This document shows, piece after piece, positions 27,265-37,552 of a DNA stretch of 64,000 bases. The notes under the pieces are model-generated. The model was not told the DNA's origin, did not search any database, and saw only the letters and a program-made list of their open reading frames with translations. Source of the DNA: Natronorubrum aibiense (GTDB lineage Archaea > Halobacteriota > Halobacteria > Halobacteriales > Natrialbaceae); the NCBI RefSeq assembly GCF_009392895.1, contig NZ_CP045488.1, positions 3,162,001-3,226,000 of the forward strand, read 5' to 3'. A program made the translations under genes and the position numbers. The stretch's first letter is position 1. Each line of letters starts with the position of its first letter.

Positions 27265-28281
27265 ATGCAGGAATACGTCGAACGGGTGACTGAGGGTCAG
27301 GACTTGACACAAGCGGAGGCTCGAGCGGCCTCGACGGCGGTGTTCGAGGACGCAACGGAGGCACAGATCGGCGCACTGCTTGCGGCACTGCGTGCGAAAG
27401 GCGAAACGGAAGCGGAGATCGCCGGCTTCGCGGAAGGGATGCGCGAGGCGGCCCGAACGATCTCGCCTGACCGTGAGCCGCTGGTCGACACCTGTGGAAC
27501 GGGCGGGGACGACTACAACACGATCAACGTCTCGACGACGAGTGCGATCGTCGCCGCCGGTGCGGGCGTCCCGATCGCAAAACACGGCAACTACTCTGTC
27601 TCCTCGTCGTCGGGCAGCGCCGACGTCCTCGAGGTGGCCGGCGTCAACGTCGAGGCCGAGCCACCGGCCGTCGAAGAAGCGATCGAACGCGACGGCATCG
27701 GATTCATGCTCGCGCCGGTGTTCCACCCCGCGATGAAAGCCGTCATCGGGCCGCGCAAGGAACTCGGTATGCGCACGGTGTTCAACGTCCTCGGGCCGCT
27801 GACCAACCCCGCGGGCGCGGACGCGCAGGTCGTCGGCGTCTACGATTCCGACCTCGTCCCCACACTGGCGGCAGCACTCGCCCGGATGGACGTCGAGCGC
27901 GCACTTGTCGTCCACGGCGCAGGCACCGACGAGATCGCCATCCACGGCGAGACGGCCGTCGCCGAAGTCGACGGCGATGACGTCGAACAGTACACGCTCG
28001 AGCCGTCCGATCTCGGCCTCGAGGCCCACGACATCGCGGACATCGCGGGCGGGACACCACAGGAGAACGCCACGGACATGCGCGGCATCGTTGCAGGCGA
28101 CGTCACGGGCGCGAAACGCGACGTTATCCTCGCGAACGCGGGCGCAGCGATCTACGTCGCGGGCGAGGCCGACTCGCTCGAGGCGGGGGCCGACGCTGCC
28201 CGTGAGGCGATCGAATCCGGCGACGCGGCCGCGAGGTTCGAGCACCTCTGTGAGGGAGTCTCCGAACAGGTACAGCGATGA
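27265..28281 (+). CDS. trpD: Anthranilate phosphoribosyltransferase
   Basis: The 338-residue enzyme transfers the phosphoribosyl group of PRPP to anthranilate in tryptophan synthesis. Motifs are DTCGTGGDDYNTINVST (PRPP-binding GTGGD), KHGNYSVSSSSGSADVLEV, and FNVLGPLTNPAGA, all typical of TrpD. The open frame extends upstream through tRNA-Val on the other strand, so the ATG at 27265 is used. The stop overlaps the trpF start by four bases (ATGA), so translation is coupled in the trpDFEG operon. Confidence 0.95.
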   Translation: MQEYVERVTEGQDLTQAEARAASTAVFEDATEAQIGALLAALRAKGETEAEIAGFAEGMREAARTISPDREPLVDTCGTGGDDYNTINVSTTSAIVAAGAGVPIAKHGNYSVSSSSGSADVLEVAGVNVEAEPPAVEEAIERDGIGFMLAPVFHPAMKAVIGPRKELGMRTVFNVLGPLTNPAGADAQVVGVYDSDLVPTLAAALARMDVERALVVHGAGTDEIAIHGETAVAEVDGDDVEQYTLEPSDLGLEAHDIADIAGGTPQENATDMRGIVAGDVTGAKRDVILANAGAAIYVAGEADSLEAGADAAREAIESGDAAARFEHLCEGVSEQVQR

Positions 28282-28946
28282 CGCGCGTGAAGGTCTGCGG
28301 GCTGACGACCGAGGACGACCTCGAGACGGCAGTTGACGCGGGCGTCGACGCGGTTGGGTTCATCTGTGACGTCACCGTCGACACGCCACGCGAAGTCTCG
28401 GTCGACCGCGCTCGAGAACTCGTCGCAGCCGTTCCGCCGTTCGTGACCGCGGTGCTCGTGACGATGCCCTCGAGCCCCGAACGTACGCTCGAACTGGCCG
28501 ACGCGGTCGGTCCGGACGCCCTCCAGATTCACAGCACCCTCGGGCCGGCGGACCTCGCAGCCGTCCGGTCGGAACTCGACACACAGCTGCTGTACGCGAT
28601 CGACGCCGACGACGCGACGGATGCGGCGGCCTACGACGACACCGCCGACGCCCTGCTCGTCGACACGCCAGCCGAAGACGGCGGTGGCGGCACGGGAGAG
28701 ACCCACGATTGGGACCGAACCCGGCGAGCCGCTCGCGACCTCGAGTCGCCACTGATCCTCGCGGGTGGGCTCACCCCGGACAACGTCGTCGACGCGATTC
28801 GGACGGTCGAGCCGTTCGCCGTCGACGTCGCAAGCGGGGTCGAAGCCGCCGATGGCAGCAAGGACCCGGCCGCAGTACACTCGTTCGTCGACCGAGCCAT
28901 GACCGCCCACCGAGCGGTCGAGCCGGACTCGTCCCAGCTCCCATGA
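28278..28946 (+). CDS. trpF: Phosphoribosylanthranilate isomerase
   Basis: The 222-residue TIM-barrel enzyme converts phosphoribosylanthranilate to its carboxyphenylamino-deoxyribulose form. It begins TRVKVCGLTTEDDLETAVDAGVDAVGFI, which carries the catalytic cysteine in KVCG, and later shows LLVDTP (catalytic Asp region), LAGGLTPDNVVDAI and DVASGVE, the phosphate-binding loops. An insertion EDGGGGTGE in loop 5 is acidic/glycine rich. It overlaps trpD and trpE by four bases each. Confidence 0.95.
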   Translation: MTRVKVCGLTTEDDLETAVDAGVDAVGFICDVTVDTPREVSVDRARELVAAVPPFVTAVLVTMPSSPERTLELADAVGPDALQIHSTLGPADLAAVRSELDTQLLYAIDADDATDAAAYDDTADALLVDTPAEDGGGGTGETHDWDRTRRAARDLESPLILAGGLTPDNVVDAIRTVEPFAVDVASGVEAADGSKDPAAVHSFVDRAMTAHRAVEPDSSQLP

Positions 28947-30618
28947 CTGACGCAAACTCTCCATCAGACCCGACGCCGACGCTAGATATCGACCGCGAGC
29001 GCTTCCGCGCGTATGCGGACGAACGCGAGGACCAGCCGACAGTCGTCCGTGCGGTCGCGACACTCGAGGTCGAGACGACGCCGCTTGCAGCCTACGCCGC
29101 CCTCACCGGCCGCTCGCCCTCGAGCGACCGCGAGCGAGCGCCCTACGCCTTCTTGCTCGAGAGCGCGGAGAAGACCGCCTCGAGCGACCCGGACGGCGCG
29201 TTCCGGCCGAGTTCGACGCGAGCGGACCGCCACGCGCGCTACTCCTACGTCGGCTACGATCCGGACGCCGTCGTCACGGTCGACCCGGATGGGACGACCG
29301 TCGAGGCGCTGAGTGACGATGCGCCGCTGGAGCTCGTCGAGACCGACGTTGAGGGCGACACCGTCGACGCGCTTCGGGCGGCGATGCCCGACGTGCACTT
29401 CCCGAACGCACCCGAGTACGACCGCCAGCACCTGACCGGCGGCCTGGTCGGCTTTCTCGCCTACGACGCGGTCTACGACCTCTGGCTCGAGGAGGTCGGC
29501 CTCGAGCGACCCGACTCGCGGTTCCCGGACGCCCAGTTCGTCCTGACGACGAAGACGCTCGCGTTCGACGAACACGAGGGGACAGTCTCGCTGGTCTATA
29601 CGCCGGTTCTCGAGGCCGGCGACGATCCCGACGCGGTCTACGATGACCTCCTCGAGGAGGCACGCGCGGTCGCAGAAACGCTGCGAACGGCCGACGAACC
29701 GGAGACGGGCGGGTTCGTCAGCGAGCGAGAGATCGCCGGCCCCAAAGACGAGTACGAGGAGAGCGTCCGGAAAGCCAAAAAACACGTCCTCGACGGTGAC
29801 ATCTATCAGGGCGTCATATCCCGAACGCGAGAGCTTTACGGCGACGTCGACCCGCTTGGGTTCTACGAAGCGATGCGCGACGTGAACCCGTCGCCGTACA
29901 TGTACCTGCTCGACCACGACGACTTGACCGTCGTCGGCGCGAGCCCCGAGACGCTGGTCTCCGTGCGCGGGCGCGAAGTGATGTCGAACCCCATCGCCGG
30001 AACCTGCGACCGGGGCTCGAGTCCCGTCGAAGACCGCCGGCTGGCCGGCGAGATGCTGGCCGACGAGAAAGAGCGCGCCGAACACACGATGTTGGTCGAT
30101 CTGGCGCGAAACGACGTCCGACGCGTCTCGGAGGCCGGATCGGTTCGCGTCGACGAGTTCATGAACGTCCTCAAGTACAGCCACGTCCAGCACATCGAAT
30201 CGACCGTGACTGGAGCGCTGGCGGTGGACGCCGATGCCTTCGACGCCACACGCGCGTCGTTCCCCGCCGGCACGCTCTCTGGTGCGCCGAAGATCCGCGC
30301 GATGGAGATCATCGACGCCCTCGAGGCCGAGCCACGCGGGCTCTACGGCGGCGGCGTCGGCTACTACTCCTGGACGGGCGATGCGGATTTCGCGATCGTG
30401 ATCAGAACCGCAACCGTAGAGGACGAGAGTGACCGAGACCGGATTACCGTTCAGGCCGGTGCCGGGCTGGTCGCCGACAGCGACCCCGAAGCCGAGTACG
30501 AGGAGACCGAGAAGAAGATGGGTGGCGTGCTCGCCGCACTCGAGGCGATCGAGACACCCGCCGAGGGCGACGAGGACGGGGCGATCGATGCCCTCGAGGG
30601 AACGCCGGAGGTGAGCCG

Positions 30619-30622
<4 letters not shown>
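28943..30622 (+). CDS. trpE: Anthranilate synthase component I
   Basis: The 559-residue enzyme makes anthranilate from chorismate with ammonia delivered by TrpG. The C-terminal chorismate-binding domain is clear: GVISRTRELYGDVDPLGFYEAMRDVNPSPYMY, GASPETLVSVRGREV, PIAGTCDRG, ERAEHTMLVDLARNDVRRV and SGAPKIRAMEIID. The N-terminal half carries the feedback-site-type segment (about 75-100, YAFLLESAEK). The ATG at 28943 overlaps the trpF stop by four bases. TrpC, TrpB and TrpA are not in this window; haloarchaea often keep them in a separate operon. Confidence 0.95.
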
Positions 30623-31245
<623 letters not shown>

Positions 31246-31299
31246 CCACTGTCACGTTCGGCAGCAAACGATAGCAGAAGAGGCGTTCAATCGATCGGT

Positions 31300-31482
31300 T
31301 TAGACACCAGGGAGCAACTCGAGCGTGCCAGTTGCCCACAGCGCGGCGAGTACGACCGCGGCGACGATACCGAGTCGGACGGCCAGTTTGATCGCGATGC
31401 GGATCGCAACGACGGCGACCGCAAAAGCAGCCAGCCCCGCCAGAATGAGCAGGATCGTCGAGGAGGTCAGCGGTTCGAACAT
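31300..31482 (-). CDS. Small two-helix membrane protein (60 aa)
   Basis: The 60-residue protein has two hydrophobic helices (about 7-26 and 33-49) separated by the basic IRIAIKLAVRLG hairpin region. It is convergent with trpG, with about 54 bases between the stops. I do not recognise a family; small helical-hairpin proteins of this kind are common in haloarchaea. The hydrophobic pattern is too regular to be chance, but expression is unproven. Confidence 0.55.
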   Translation of the reverse strand: MFEPLTSSTILLILAGLAAFAVAVVAIRIAIKLAVRLGIVAAVVLAALWATGTLELLPGV

Positions 31483-31921
31483 ACCGGACCCACGGTGCTA
31501 CAGGGACGTAATCTTTCTGGATGTCATGAGAGAGAACTATTCGTGAGTATCACGAAACGTGATGTGACGGCACTGGTGACTACCTAGTTTGCGAAACTGA
31601 AAACCACGGGACGCCACGACGGTATATCGTCGCTATCGATACTTTCAGTTCGGTCTGAAAATCGTTAAGGCCGTTGGCGTTGTAGTTGCTAACAGCACCG
31701 ATTACGGCCGTCTCGAGGCTCGTAATCGAATCGACACACGAAACAGTACAGAGACATCTATGAAACTGGGCTTGTCCTAATCCAATGAGAGTAGGACAAA
31801 ATACCCAGTTTTAAGATGCATGGCTGACTACCGAACCTTCGTCACGAATGATGCAATCTAGGACTTACCCTTCCGCCAGAATCGCTACCCGGCAACGGGA
31901 TACCGCTGAGGTGACCTGCGC
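31483..31921. other. Intergenic region before nrdJ, 439 bases
   Basis: No coding frame is convincing. The notable content is a hairpin at 31763-31811 and a T/A-rich stretch next to it at about 31808-31815 that could be the nrdJ TATA box. If so, the nrdJ message would have a leader of about 80 bases, unusual where most genes look leaderless. Confidence 0.5.
31763..31811. repeat. Imperfect inverted repeat (hairpin) upstream of nrdJ
   Basis: AAACTGGG at 31763-31770 pairs with CCCAGTTT at 31804-31811, and TTGTCCTA at 31772-31779 pairs with TAGGACAA at 31792-31799, leaving a short loop. The stem is about 18-20 base pairs with small bulges. It could be an operator, an RNA hairpin in the leader, or a small mobile-element remnant. 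Confidence 0.65.
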
Positions 31922-34900
31922 ATGAGCGACTCGGAGCTCTCCGCGGCCGAACTCACCCTCCCGATCAAACGCACCGACGGCGACACGCTCGAGGAGCGGC
32001 TGACCGACAACGCCTATCAGAACATCCTGCCCGCACGCTATCTGCGCAAGAACGCCGACGGCGAACTCATCGAGGAGCAGGAGGACCTCTTCGATCGCGT
32101 TGGGAAGAACGTCGCCCTCGCGGAAGCCGTCTACGAGGCCGACAAGCTCGACCTTGAGGTAACCGTCACGCCCGACCAGCTCAAGCCCGACCACCCACGC
32201 CGGGACGAACTCGCCGAGGAGGTCTTCGGTGAGGGGACGACCGCTGATGACGACGTCGAAACCGAACTGACCGAGCACAACGTCAACAAGTTCGCCTACG
32301 ACACGGTCGTGCCGGAACTCCCCGAGGAGATCCGCGAGCACGTCGAAGACGTCGCCGACACGTTCATCAAGGGGATGGAGAGCCTTTCCTTTATGCCGAA
32401 CTCGCCGACCCTGATGAACGCCGGCGACGAACTCCAGCAGCTTTCCGCGTGTTTCGTCATGAGTCCCGACGACGATCTCTCGGACATCCACGAAACCGCA
32501 AAGAAGGCCGCGGAGGTCTTCCAGTCCGGCGGCGGCGTCGGCTACGGCTTCTGGCAGCTGCGTCCCTTCGGTGACTCGGTCGGCTCGACAGGCGGCATCG
32601 CCTCCGGACCGATCACGTTCATGCGAACGTACGACCAACTCTGTGAAACGATCGCACAGGGAGGTACCCGACGCGGTGCCCAGATGGGGATCATGCGCGT
32701 CTCCCACCCGGACGTCATCGAGTTCATCCACGCCAAGAACAAGGACGTCTCGCTAGCGCACACGCTGCGACTCAACGACCCCGACGACTACACCTACACG
32801 ACCTTCTCCGAAGCCCTCGAGGAAGCCCGGGAGCTGATCGACGAGGAAGGACGCGTCCCGAAACACCTGCGCAATGCCGTCGAAGGCCATCTCTCTAACT
32901 TCAACATCTCCGTCGGTATCACGGACGGCTTCATGGACGCGGTCAAAAACGGCGAGGAGTTCACGTTCACCAATCCGCGAACCGAGGAACCCCACATCGC
33001 TACCGAGGAGACCAAGGAGATGTACAGCCGCTACGACCTCGGCGAGCACGTCGAGGTCGGCGAGCCGCTGTCGATCCCTGCCGAACTCATCTTCGAGCGC
33101 ATCGTCGAAGGTGCCCACGAGAACGGCGAACCGGGCGTCATCTACCTCGAGCGCGTCAACAAACAACACTCCTTCGACGTCGAAGAACAGGAGGACCACC
33201 GCATCCTCGCGACGAACCCTTGTGGCGAACAGCCACTCGAGGAGTACGAGGCCTGTAACCTCGGCCACATCAACCTCTCGACGGTTGCGGATCTGGACGC
33301 CCCTGACTGGCGAGTCTGGTCCGCTGAACACGGCGAAGAGTACGACTCTCAGGAAGCAGCCGTCGCAGCCTTCTTAGAGGAGGCCATCGACTTCGAGGAG
33401 TTCGACGAGCGCATCGAGTACGGCACGCGCTTCCTCGAGAACGTCGTCACGATGTCCGACTTCCCCGTCCCCGAGATTGAACAGAAGGTCCGGGACATGC
33501 GCAAGATCGGACTCGGCGTCATGGGGCTTGCTCAGCTCTACATCCAGCTCGGCATCAAGTACGGCAGCGAGGAGGGCAACGAGGTCGCCAGCCAGCTGCT
33601 GACCCACATCAACCACAACGCGAAGGCGACGAGCCACGAACTCGCGACCGAGCGCGGCTCCTTTAACGACTGGGACGACTCGAAGTACGCCGACCCGACG
33701 GAGTACCGCGAGTGGTTCGAACACCAGACTGGCGAAGCCGCCGACGACTGGGCAGAGGGCTTCCCGATCCGCAACCACAACGTCACGACCATCGCCCCGA
33801 CCGGGACGACCTCGATGGTCGGCAACACGACGGGTGGCTGTGAGCCGATTTACAACGTCGCCTACTACAAGAACGTCACCGACGACGTGCAGGGCGACGA
33901 GATGCTCGTCGAGTTCGACGACTACTTCCTGCGGACCTTAGAGGCGAACGACATCGACGTCGACGCCGTCAAAGAAGAGGCCCAAGAGCAGATGGCCACG
34001 AACCAGTTCGACGGCGTCGAAGGACTTTCGACGGTGCCGGACGCGATCGGCGAACTGTTCGTCATCACCAGCGACCTCTCGGCAAAACAGCACGCTGCCG
34101 TCCAGTGTGCCGCACAGAAGGGCGTCGACTCCGCCATCTCGAAGACGGTCAACGCCCCCAACGACTCCACGCTCGAGGACGCCAAGGAGGTCTTCGAGTG
34201 GGTCTACGAGAACGGCGGTAAGGGCGTCACCTACTACCGCGACGGCACCCGCAGCAAGCAGGTGCTGACGACGCGGGCCGACAACGCCGACTTCGCCGAC
34301 GAGACCGAAGCCGCCGAAACGCTCCTCGAGCAGATCGACGAAATTTTCGGTGGCCTCGAGGCGTTCCTCGAGACCGACGACGTCCAGGACGTCCTCGAGG
34401 AGGACGTCGACGACGTGTTCGGCCGGGACCGCGTGCAGGTCGACTTCACGGAGAAACGCGAGCGACCCGACGCGCTGCAGGGTGTCAGCCAGCGCATCGA
34501 CACCGGGTACGGCAAGGTCTACGTGACGATCAACGAAGACCCCGAAACCGGCCAGCCGTTCGAGCTGTTCGCGAACATCGGCCACTCCGGCGGCTTCACC
34601 AACTCCTTTACCGAGGCGCTGGCGAAGGTCATCTCGACCTCGCTGCGCTCGGGTGTCGACCCTGACGAGATCGTCGACGAACTCTGTGGCACGCGCTCGC
34701 CGAAGGTCGCCTGGGACAAGGGCGAACAGATTCAGTCCATCCCGGACGCCATCGGCACCGCGATGCGTCGCTACCTCGAGGACGAGATCGACAAGCCGTA
34801 CCCGACCCAGCAGACGCTCGAGGATGCAGCTGACGTGGACGCAGATGTCGAAGATGTCGAGGTCGACGGTCCGAAAACCGACGGCGGGGCCGCCGCTGCG

Positions 34901-35044
34901 GACAACAACGACGGCGATGACGACGCCATTCAGGACCTCATCGACGCCGGCGAGTCGCCGGAATGTCCTGACTGTGGCTCGCTGTCGCTGTACTACTCGG
35001 AAGGCTGCAAGACCTGCGAGTCCTGTGGCTGGAGCGAGTGCTGA
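31922..35044 (+). CDS. nrdJ: Adenosylcobalamin-dependent (class II) ribonucleotide reductase
   Basis: The 1040-residue enzyme reduces ribonucleotides to deoxyribonucleotides using adenosylcobalamin. Class II features are SACFVMSPDDD with an active-site cysteine, ATNPCGEQPLEEYEACNLGHINLS (radical cysteine and glutamate), and PTGTTSMVGNTTGGCEPIYNVAY. The C-terminal end has a disordered acidic linker (about 940-1010) and a zinc-ribbon-like CPDCGSLSLYYSEGC...CESCGWSEC with redox-type cysteines. An in-frame TGA five codons upstream fixes the ATG at 31922. A U-rich terminator candidate follows the stop. Confidence 0.93.
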   Translation: MSDSELSAAELTLPIKRTDGDTLEERLTDNAYQNILPARYLRKNADGELIEEQEDLFDRVGKNVALAEAVYEADKLDLEVTVTPDQLKPDHPRRDELAEEVFGEGTTADDDVETELTEHNVNKFAYDTVVPELPEEIREHVEDVADTFIKGMESLSFMPNSPTLMNAGDELQQLSACFVMSPDDDLSDIHETAKKAAEVFQSGGGVGYGFWQLRPFGDSVGSTGGIASGPITFMRTYDQLCETIAQGGTRRGAQMGIMRVSHPDVIEFIHAKNKDVSLAHTLRLNDPDDYTYTTFSEALEEARELIDEEGRVPKHLRNAVEGHLSNFNISVGITDGFMDAVKNGEEFTFTNPRTEEPHIATEETKEMYSRYDLGEHVEVGEPLSIPAELIFERIVEGAHENGEPGVIYLERVNKQHSFDVEEQEDHRILATNPCGEQPLEEYEACNLGHINLSTVADLDAPDWRVWSAEHGEEYDSQEAAVAAFLEEAIDFEEFDERIEYGTRFLENVVTMSDFPVPEIEQKVRDMRKIGLGVMGLAQLYIQLGIKYGSEEGNEVASQLLTHINHNAKATSHELATERGSFNDWDDSKYADPTEYREWFEHQTGEAADDWAEGFPIRNHNVTTIAPTGTTSMVGNTTGGCEPIYNVAYYKNVTDDVQGDEMLVEFDDYFLRTLEANDIDVDAVKEEAQEQMATNQFDGVEGLSTVPDAIGELFVITSDLSAKQHAAVQCAAQKGVDSAISKTVNAPNDSTLEDAKEVFEWVYENGGKGVTYYRDGTRSKQVLTTRADNADFADETEAAETLLEQIDEIFGGLEAFLETDDVQDVLEEDVDDVFGRDRVQVDFTEKRERPDALQGVSQRIDTGYGKVYVTINEDPETGQPFELFANIGHSGGFTNSFTEALAKVISTSLRSGVDPDEIVDELCGTRSPKVAWDKGEQIQSIPDAIGTAMRRYLEDEIDKPYPTQQTLEDAADVDADVEDVEVDGPKTDGGAAAADNNDGDDDAIQDLIDAGESPECPDCGSLSLYYSEGCKTCESCGWSEC

Positions 35045-35093
35045 ATCGAAGCGCAGAGCACAACTGAGCGGACCGACCGAAATCCCAAATTTG

Positions 35094-35099
35094 TTTTTT
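35094..35099 (+). terminator. U-rich terminator candidate after nrdJ
   Basis: A run of six T bases about 50 bases after the nrdJ stop fits an archaeal U-tract terminator. It lies before the convergent transporter gene. No strong hairpin precedes it, as is usual for archaea. Confidence 0.4.
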
Positions 35100-35181
35100 G
35101 CTCACTCTGCATCGAGAAGCCCTGAGTAGCGGCGAGTTCACACCGGTCGTCCGGAGACGACTCGAGCGGAGCCGGTCGCCG

Positions 35182-36813
35182 TCAGTCGTCGTCACCGGGA
35201 ACTGCGTCCGAATCGCCGCTCGAGGGCCGCTCCGACGGCCGCGAGCCGACGATCCAGGCGTCTTCTTGCAAGAGCACGCGGCCAAACTTCGAACTGAACT
35301 CGCGGGCGAGACCGAGCAACGCGAGGAGACAGACGAACGCGAACGGACCGCCGGTGATGATCGCGGCCGACTGTAGCGCGTCGACGCCGCCGAGGATCAT
35401 CAGGATCGCCGCCGTCATGCCGAGGACGACCCCCCAGAAGACACGGTTGATGCTCGAGGGACTGGCCTTGCCGCCGGTAGTCATCATGGAGACGGCGAGT
35501 GTCGAGGAGTCCGCCGACGTAATGAAGAACGTGGTGACGAGGATCATAAAGGCGATCATGAACACGGTGCCGAGCGGGAACGCCTCGAAGAGGGCGAAGC
35601 CGGCGACCGGCGCGCCGTGTTCGCCGACGGGACCGAGAATGTCCGTGACACCGTTGTGCTGAGCCCAAACGGCCGAGCCACCGACGAACGTAAACCACGG
35701 AATCGTCGCCGCGGAGGTGGCCGCGATACCCGTAAACGCCACTTCGCGGACGGTTCGGCCACGTGAGATCCGGGCGATAAACAGGCCAGCAAACGGCGAC
35801 CACGAGAGTGCCCACGCCCAGTAGAAGACGGTCCAGGTGTTCGCCCACTCGGTGCCACCCTCGACACCCGCACCGGTAAACAGGCTCATCGAGACGAAGT
35901 TCGTCACCATACCGCCAAATGCCTGCGTTCCGAGCAAGACGAGGAAGACGGTCGGGCCGAGGATAAACGTCGCAAACATGAGGATGACGAAGAGGATCAT
36001 GTTGAAATTCGAGAGCCGACGAATGCCGCGATCGACGCCGAGGACCATCGAAATCGTAAACAGGAGCGTCATCGTCGTCACGACGAGGAGAATGCCGGTG
36101 TTCCCCATGTCGATCCCCCACTGGTAGTCGAGTCCGGTGACGAACTGGCTGCCGATGAAGCCAAGGGATGTCGCGACGCCGCCGATCGTCGCGAAAACGG
36201 CGATGATGTCGATGAACTTGGCGGCGGTACCGTCGAGGTTGTCGGCACCGAGCAACGGCGTCAGCGCCGAGGAGACACGCAACGGAACCGACTCGTAGTT
36301 GTACGCGAAGTAGCCGATGGCGATCCCCATGATCGTAAAGACGGCCAGCTGTGGCAACGCCCAGTGAAACAGGGTCTGTTGGACAGCAACCGTCATCGCC
36401 GCAGCCGAACCGCCGGAGACGTCGAACAGCGGCGAGGGGTTGTCGTAATAAAACAACGCCTCGGTTGGCCCCCAGAAGACGACGCCCGCGGCAAAGCCGG
36501 CCGAGTACAGCATCGAGAAGAACGAGAGAAAGCTGTACTCCGGTTTCTCGTCGCCGAGTTTGATTCTCCCCCACGGGCCGACGATCAAAAACAACAGGAA
36601 CAGGACGATGAGGAAGACGATCGACAACAGCGCCCAGTTCAGGTACTGGAGCATCGACTCGTTTGCGACCGCGATCGCGTTTTCGACGATCGTCGGACTG
36701 ATAAAGTAGAGTGCGATAATCCCAACCGAGAGACCAGCCCCGAACAGGAACACGGTCGGGTCGAGTTCCTCGCGGAAGCGTCCGATCGCGCCGAGATCGT
36801 CCGACTTAGCCAT
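35182..36813 (-). CDS. BCCT-family (betaine/choline/carnitine) transporter
   Basis: The 543-residue protein has about 12 membrane helices. The BCCT signature WTVFYWAWALSWSPFAGLFIARISRGRTVREV is intact, as is the aromatic ligand-box region. It takes up a compatible solute such as glycine betaine with a coupled ion, which fits osmotic adaptation. The C-terminal tail is acidic and short. The open frame extends to 36981, but the added N-terminus is Arg/Ser/Gly-rich and unlike the family, so the ATG at 36813 (MAKSDDLGAIGRF) is preferred; this leaves an AT-rich promoter-like stretch (37000-37007) far upstream. Convergent with nrdJ. Confidence 0.88.
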   Translation of the reverse strand: MAKSDDLGAIGRFREELDPTVFLFGAGLSVGIIALYFISPTIVENAIAVANESMLQYLNWALLSIVFLIVLFLLFLIVGPWGRIKLGDEKPEYSFLSFFSMLYSAGFAAGVVFWGPTEALFYYDNPSPLFDVSGGSAAAMTVAVQQTLFHWALPQLAVFTIMGIAIGYFAYNYESVPLRVSSALTPLLGADNLDGTAAKFIDIIAVFATIGGVATSLGFIGSQFVTGLDYQWGIDMGNTGILLVVTTMTLLFTISMVLGVDRGIRRLSNFNMILFVILMFATFILGPTVFLVLLGTQAFGGMVTNFVSMSLFTGAGVEGGTEWANTWTVFYWAWALSWSPFAGLFIARISRGRTVREVAFTGIAATSAATIPWFTFVGGSAVWAQHNGVTDILGPVGEHGAPVAGFALFEAFPLGTVFMIAFMILVTTFFITSADSSTLAVSMMTTGGKASPSSINRVFWGVVLGMTAAILMILGGVDALQSAAIITGGPFAFVCLLALLGLAREFSSKFGRVLLQEDAWIVGSRPSERPSSGDSDAVPGDDD

Positions 36814-37217
36814 CGCTCCACCTCCGTTCGCTCTGCTCCCGTCCGGGCCGTCTCGTGATCCCTCCCTGTCCCGTATCGCTCGAGTCACGCTGCTCGAGTC
36901 CGTCACCGCTTCTCGAGCAGCCCCACTCGGTCGACCGAATGGCGGCCTGCACGTTGACCATGGTTGATGGTAACACCACACGCACGCACCACGAACTGCA
37001 TATTAACACTATGCATGTTCATTTCTCCGAGAAAACGGTGTGTGAATGATTTTCAATACGGCAGCCCCTGCGAAGGTGAATCCACCTGCCTCAGTCGAGT
37101 TCGGTGCGTTCATACCGCTGGCAGCCGTTTATGCGACCTACGAATGACTCGCAGTCGACCGACACTGTCCGACGGACGGCCCGTCGTCGAGGACACTCCC
37201 TCGAGCGCTGATCGTCC
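36814..37217. other. Intergenic region between BCCT and zinc-finger genes, 404 bases
   Basis: It holds the divergent upstream regions of both genes, including the AT-rich TTAATATG-type stretch (minus strand, near 37000-37007) and a TTTATG stretch near 37129 on the plus strand. I see no further gene or repeat. Confidence 0.45.
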
Positions 37218-37355
37218 GTGACCGACGTCGACGAGACCGACCGAGCGGGCGGCAACCCCTGTCCACTCTGTGAGACGCCGATGTACAAGCGCCACTGCAA
37301 GTACGTCTGCCCGCAACACGGCGTCGTCATCGACTGTAGCGATCCGTTTCGGTAG
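37218..37355 (+). CDS. Zinc-finger micro-protein (45 aa, HVO_2523-like)
   Basis: The frame starts with GTG at 37218 and encodes 45 residues. After a charged N-terminus it reads NPCPLCETPMYKRHCKYVC followed by PQHGVVIDCSDPFR, giving CxxC, a central HC...C and a final DC, a pattern recalled from the haloarchaeal HVO_2523 family of small zinc fingers. The role is unknown; it may bind nucleic acid or a protein partner. The second MITE copy starts eight bases after the stop. Confidence 0.7.
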   Translation: MTDVDETDRAGGNPCPLCETPMYKRHCKYVCPQHGVVIDCSDPFR

Positions 37356-37362
37356 TCAATTT

Positions 37363-37446
37363 TAAAGTAACAACTGAAACGATTTACACACGCATCGCAC
37401 AGCCGTCGTGCGATGCGGTGTGCATTGACTTTCAGTGGCTACTATA
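37363..37446. mobile_element. 84-base palindromic MITE, copy 2 (inverted relative to copy 1)
   Basis: This sequence is the reverse complement of 19338-19421 with a single difference near the left end (TAAAGTA here, TATAGTA expected). It has the same terminal repeats and inner palindrome and contains no gene. It lies between the zinc-finger gene and the Gln/Asn-repeat surface protein gene, and may act as a transcription terminator for one or both. Confidence 0.8.
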
Positions 37447-37552
37447 GCCGCCCGTCGATCGGGTTCGCGCCGCCGTCGGTCGGCCGAGTCTGATGGAACA
37501 CGACCGACGAGTTCTCAAAAAACAGCGGTCACCGCTGACCGAAATCGCTGGC

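Noticed and set aside
31870-31921. Possible cobalamin riboswitch before nrdJ (the sequence GAGGTGACCTGCGC resembles a B12 box)
   Set aside because: Only the last block looks similar; the other conserved blocks and the needed length of about 200 bases are missing. A covariance-model search for the cobalamin family would settle it; a significant hit would overturn this.
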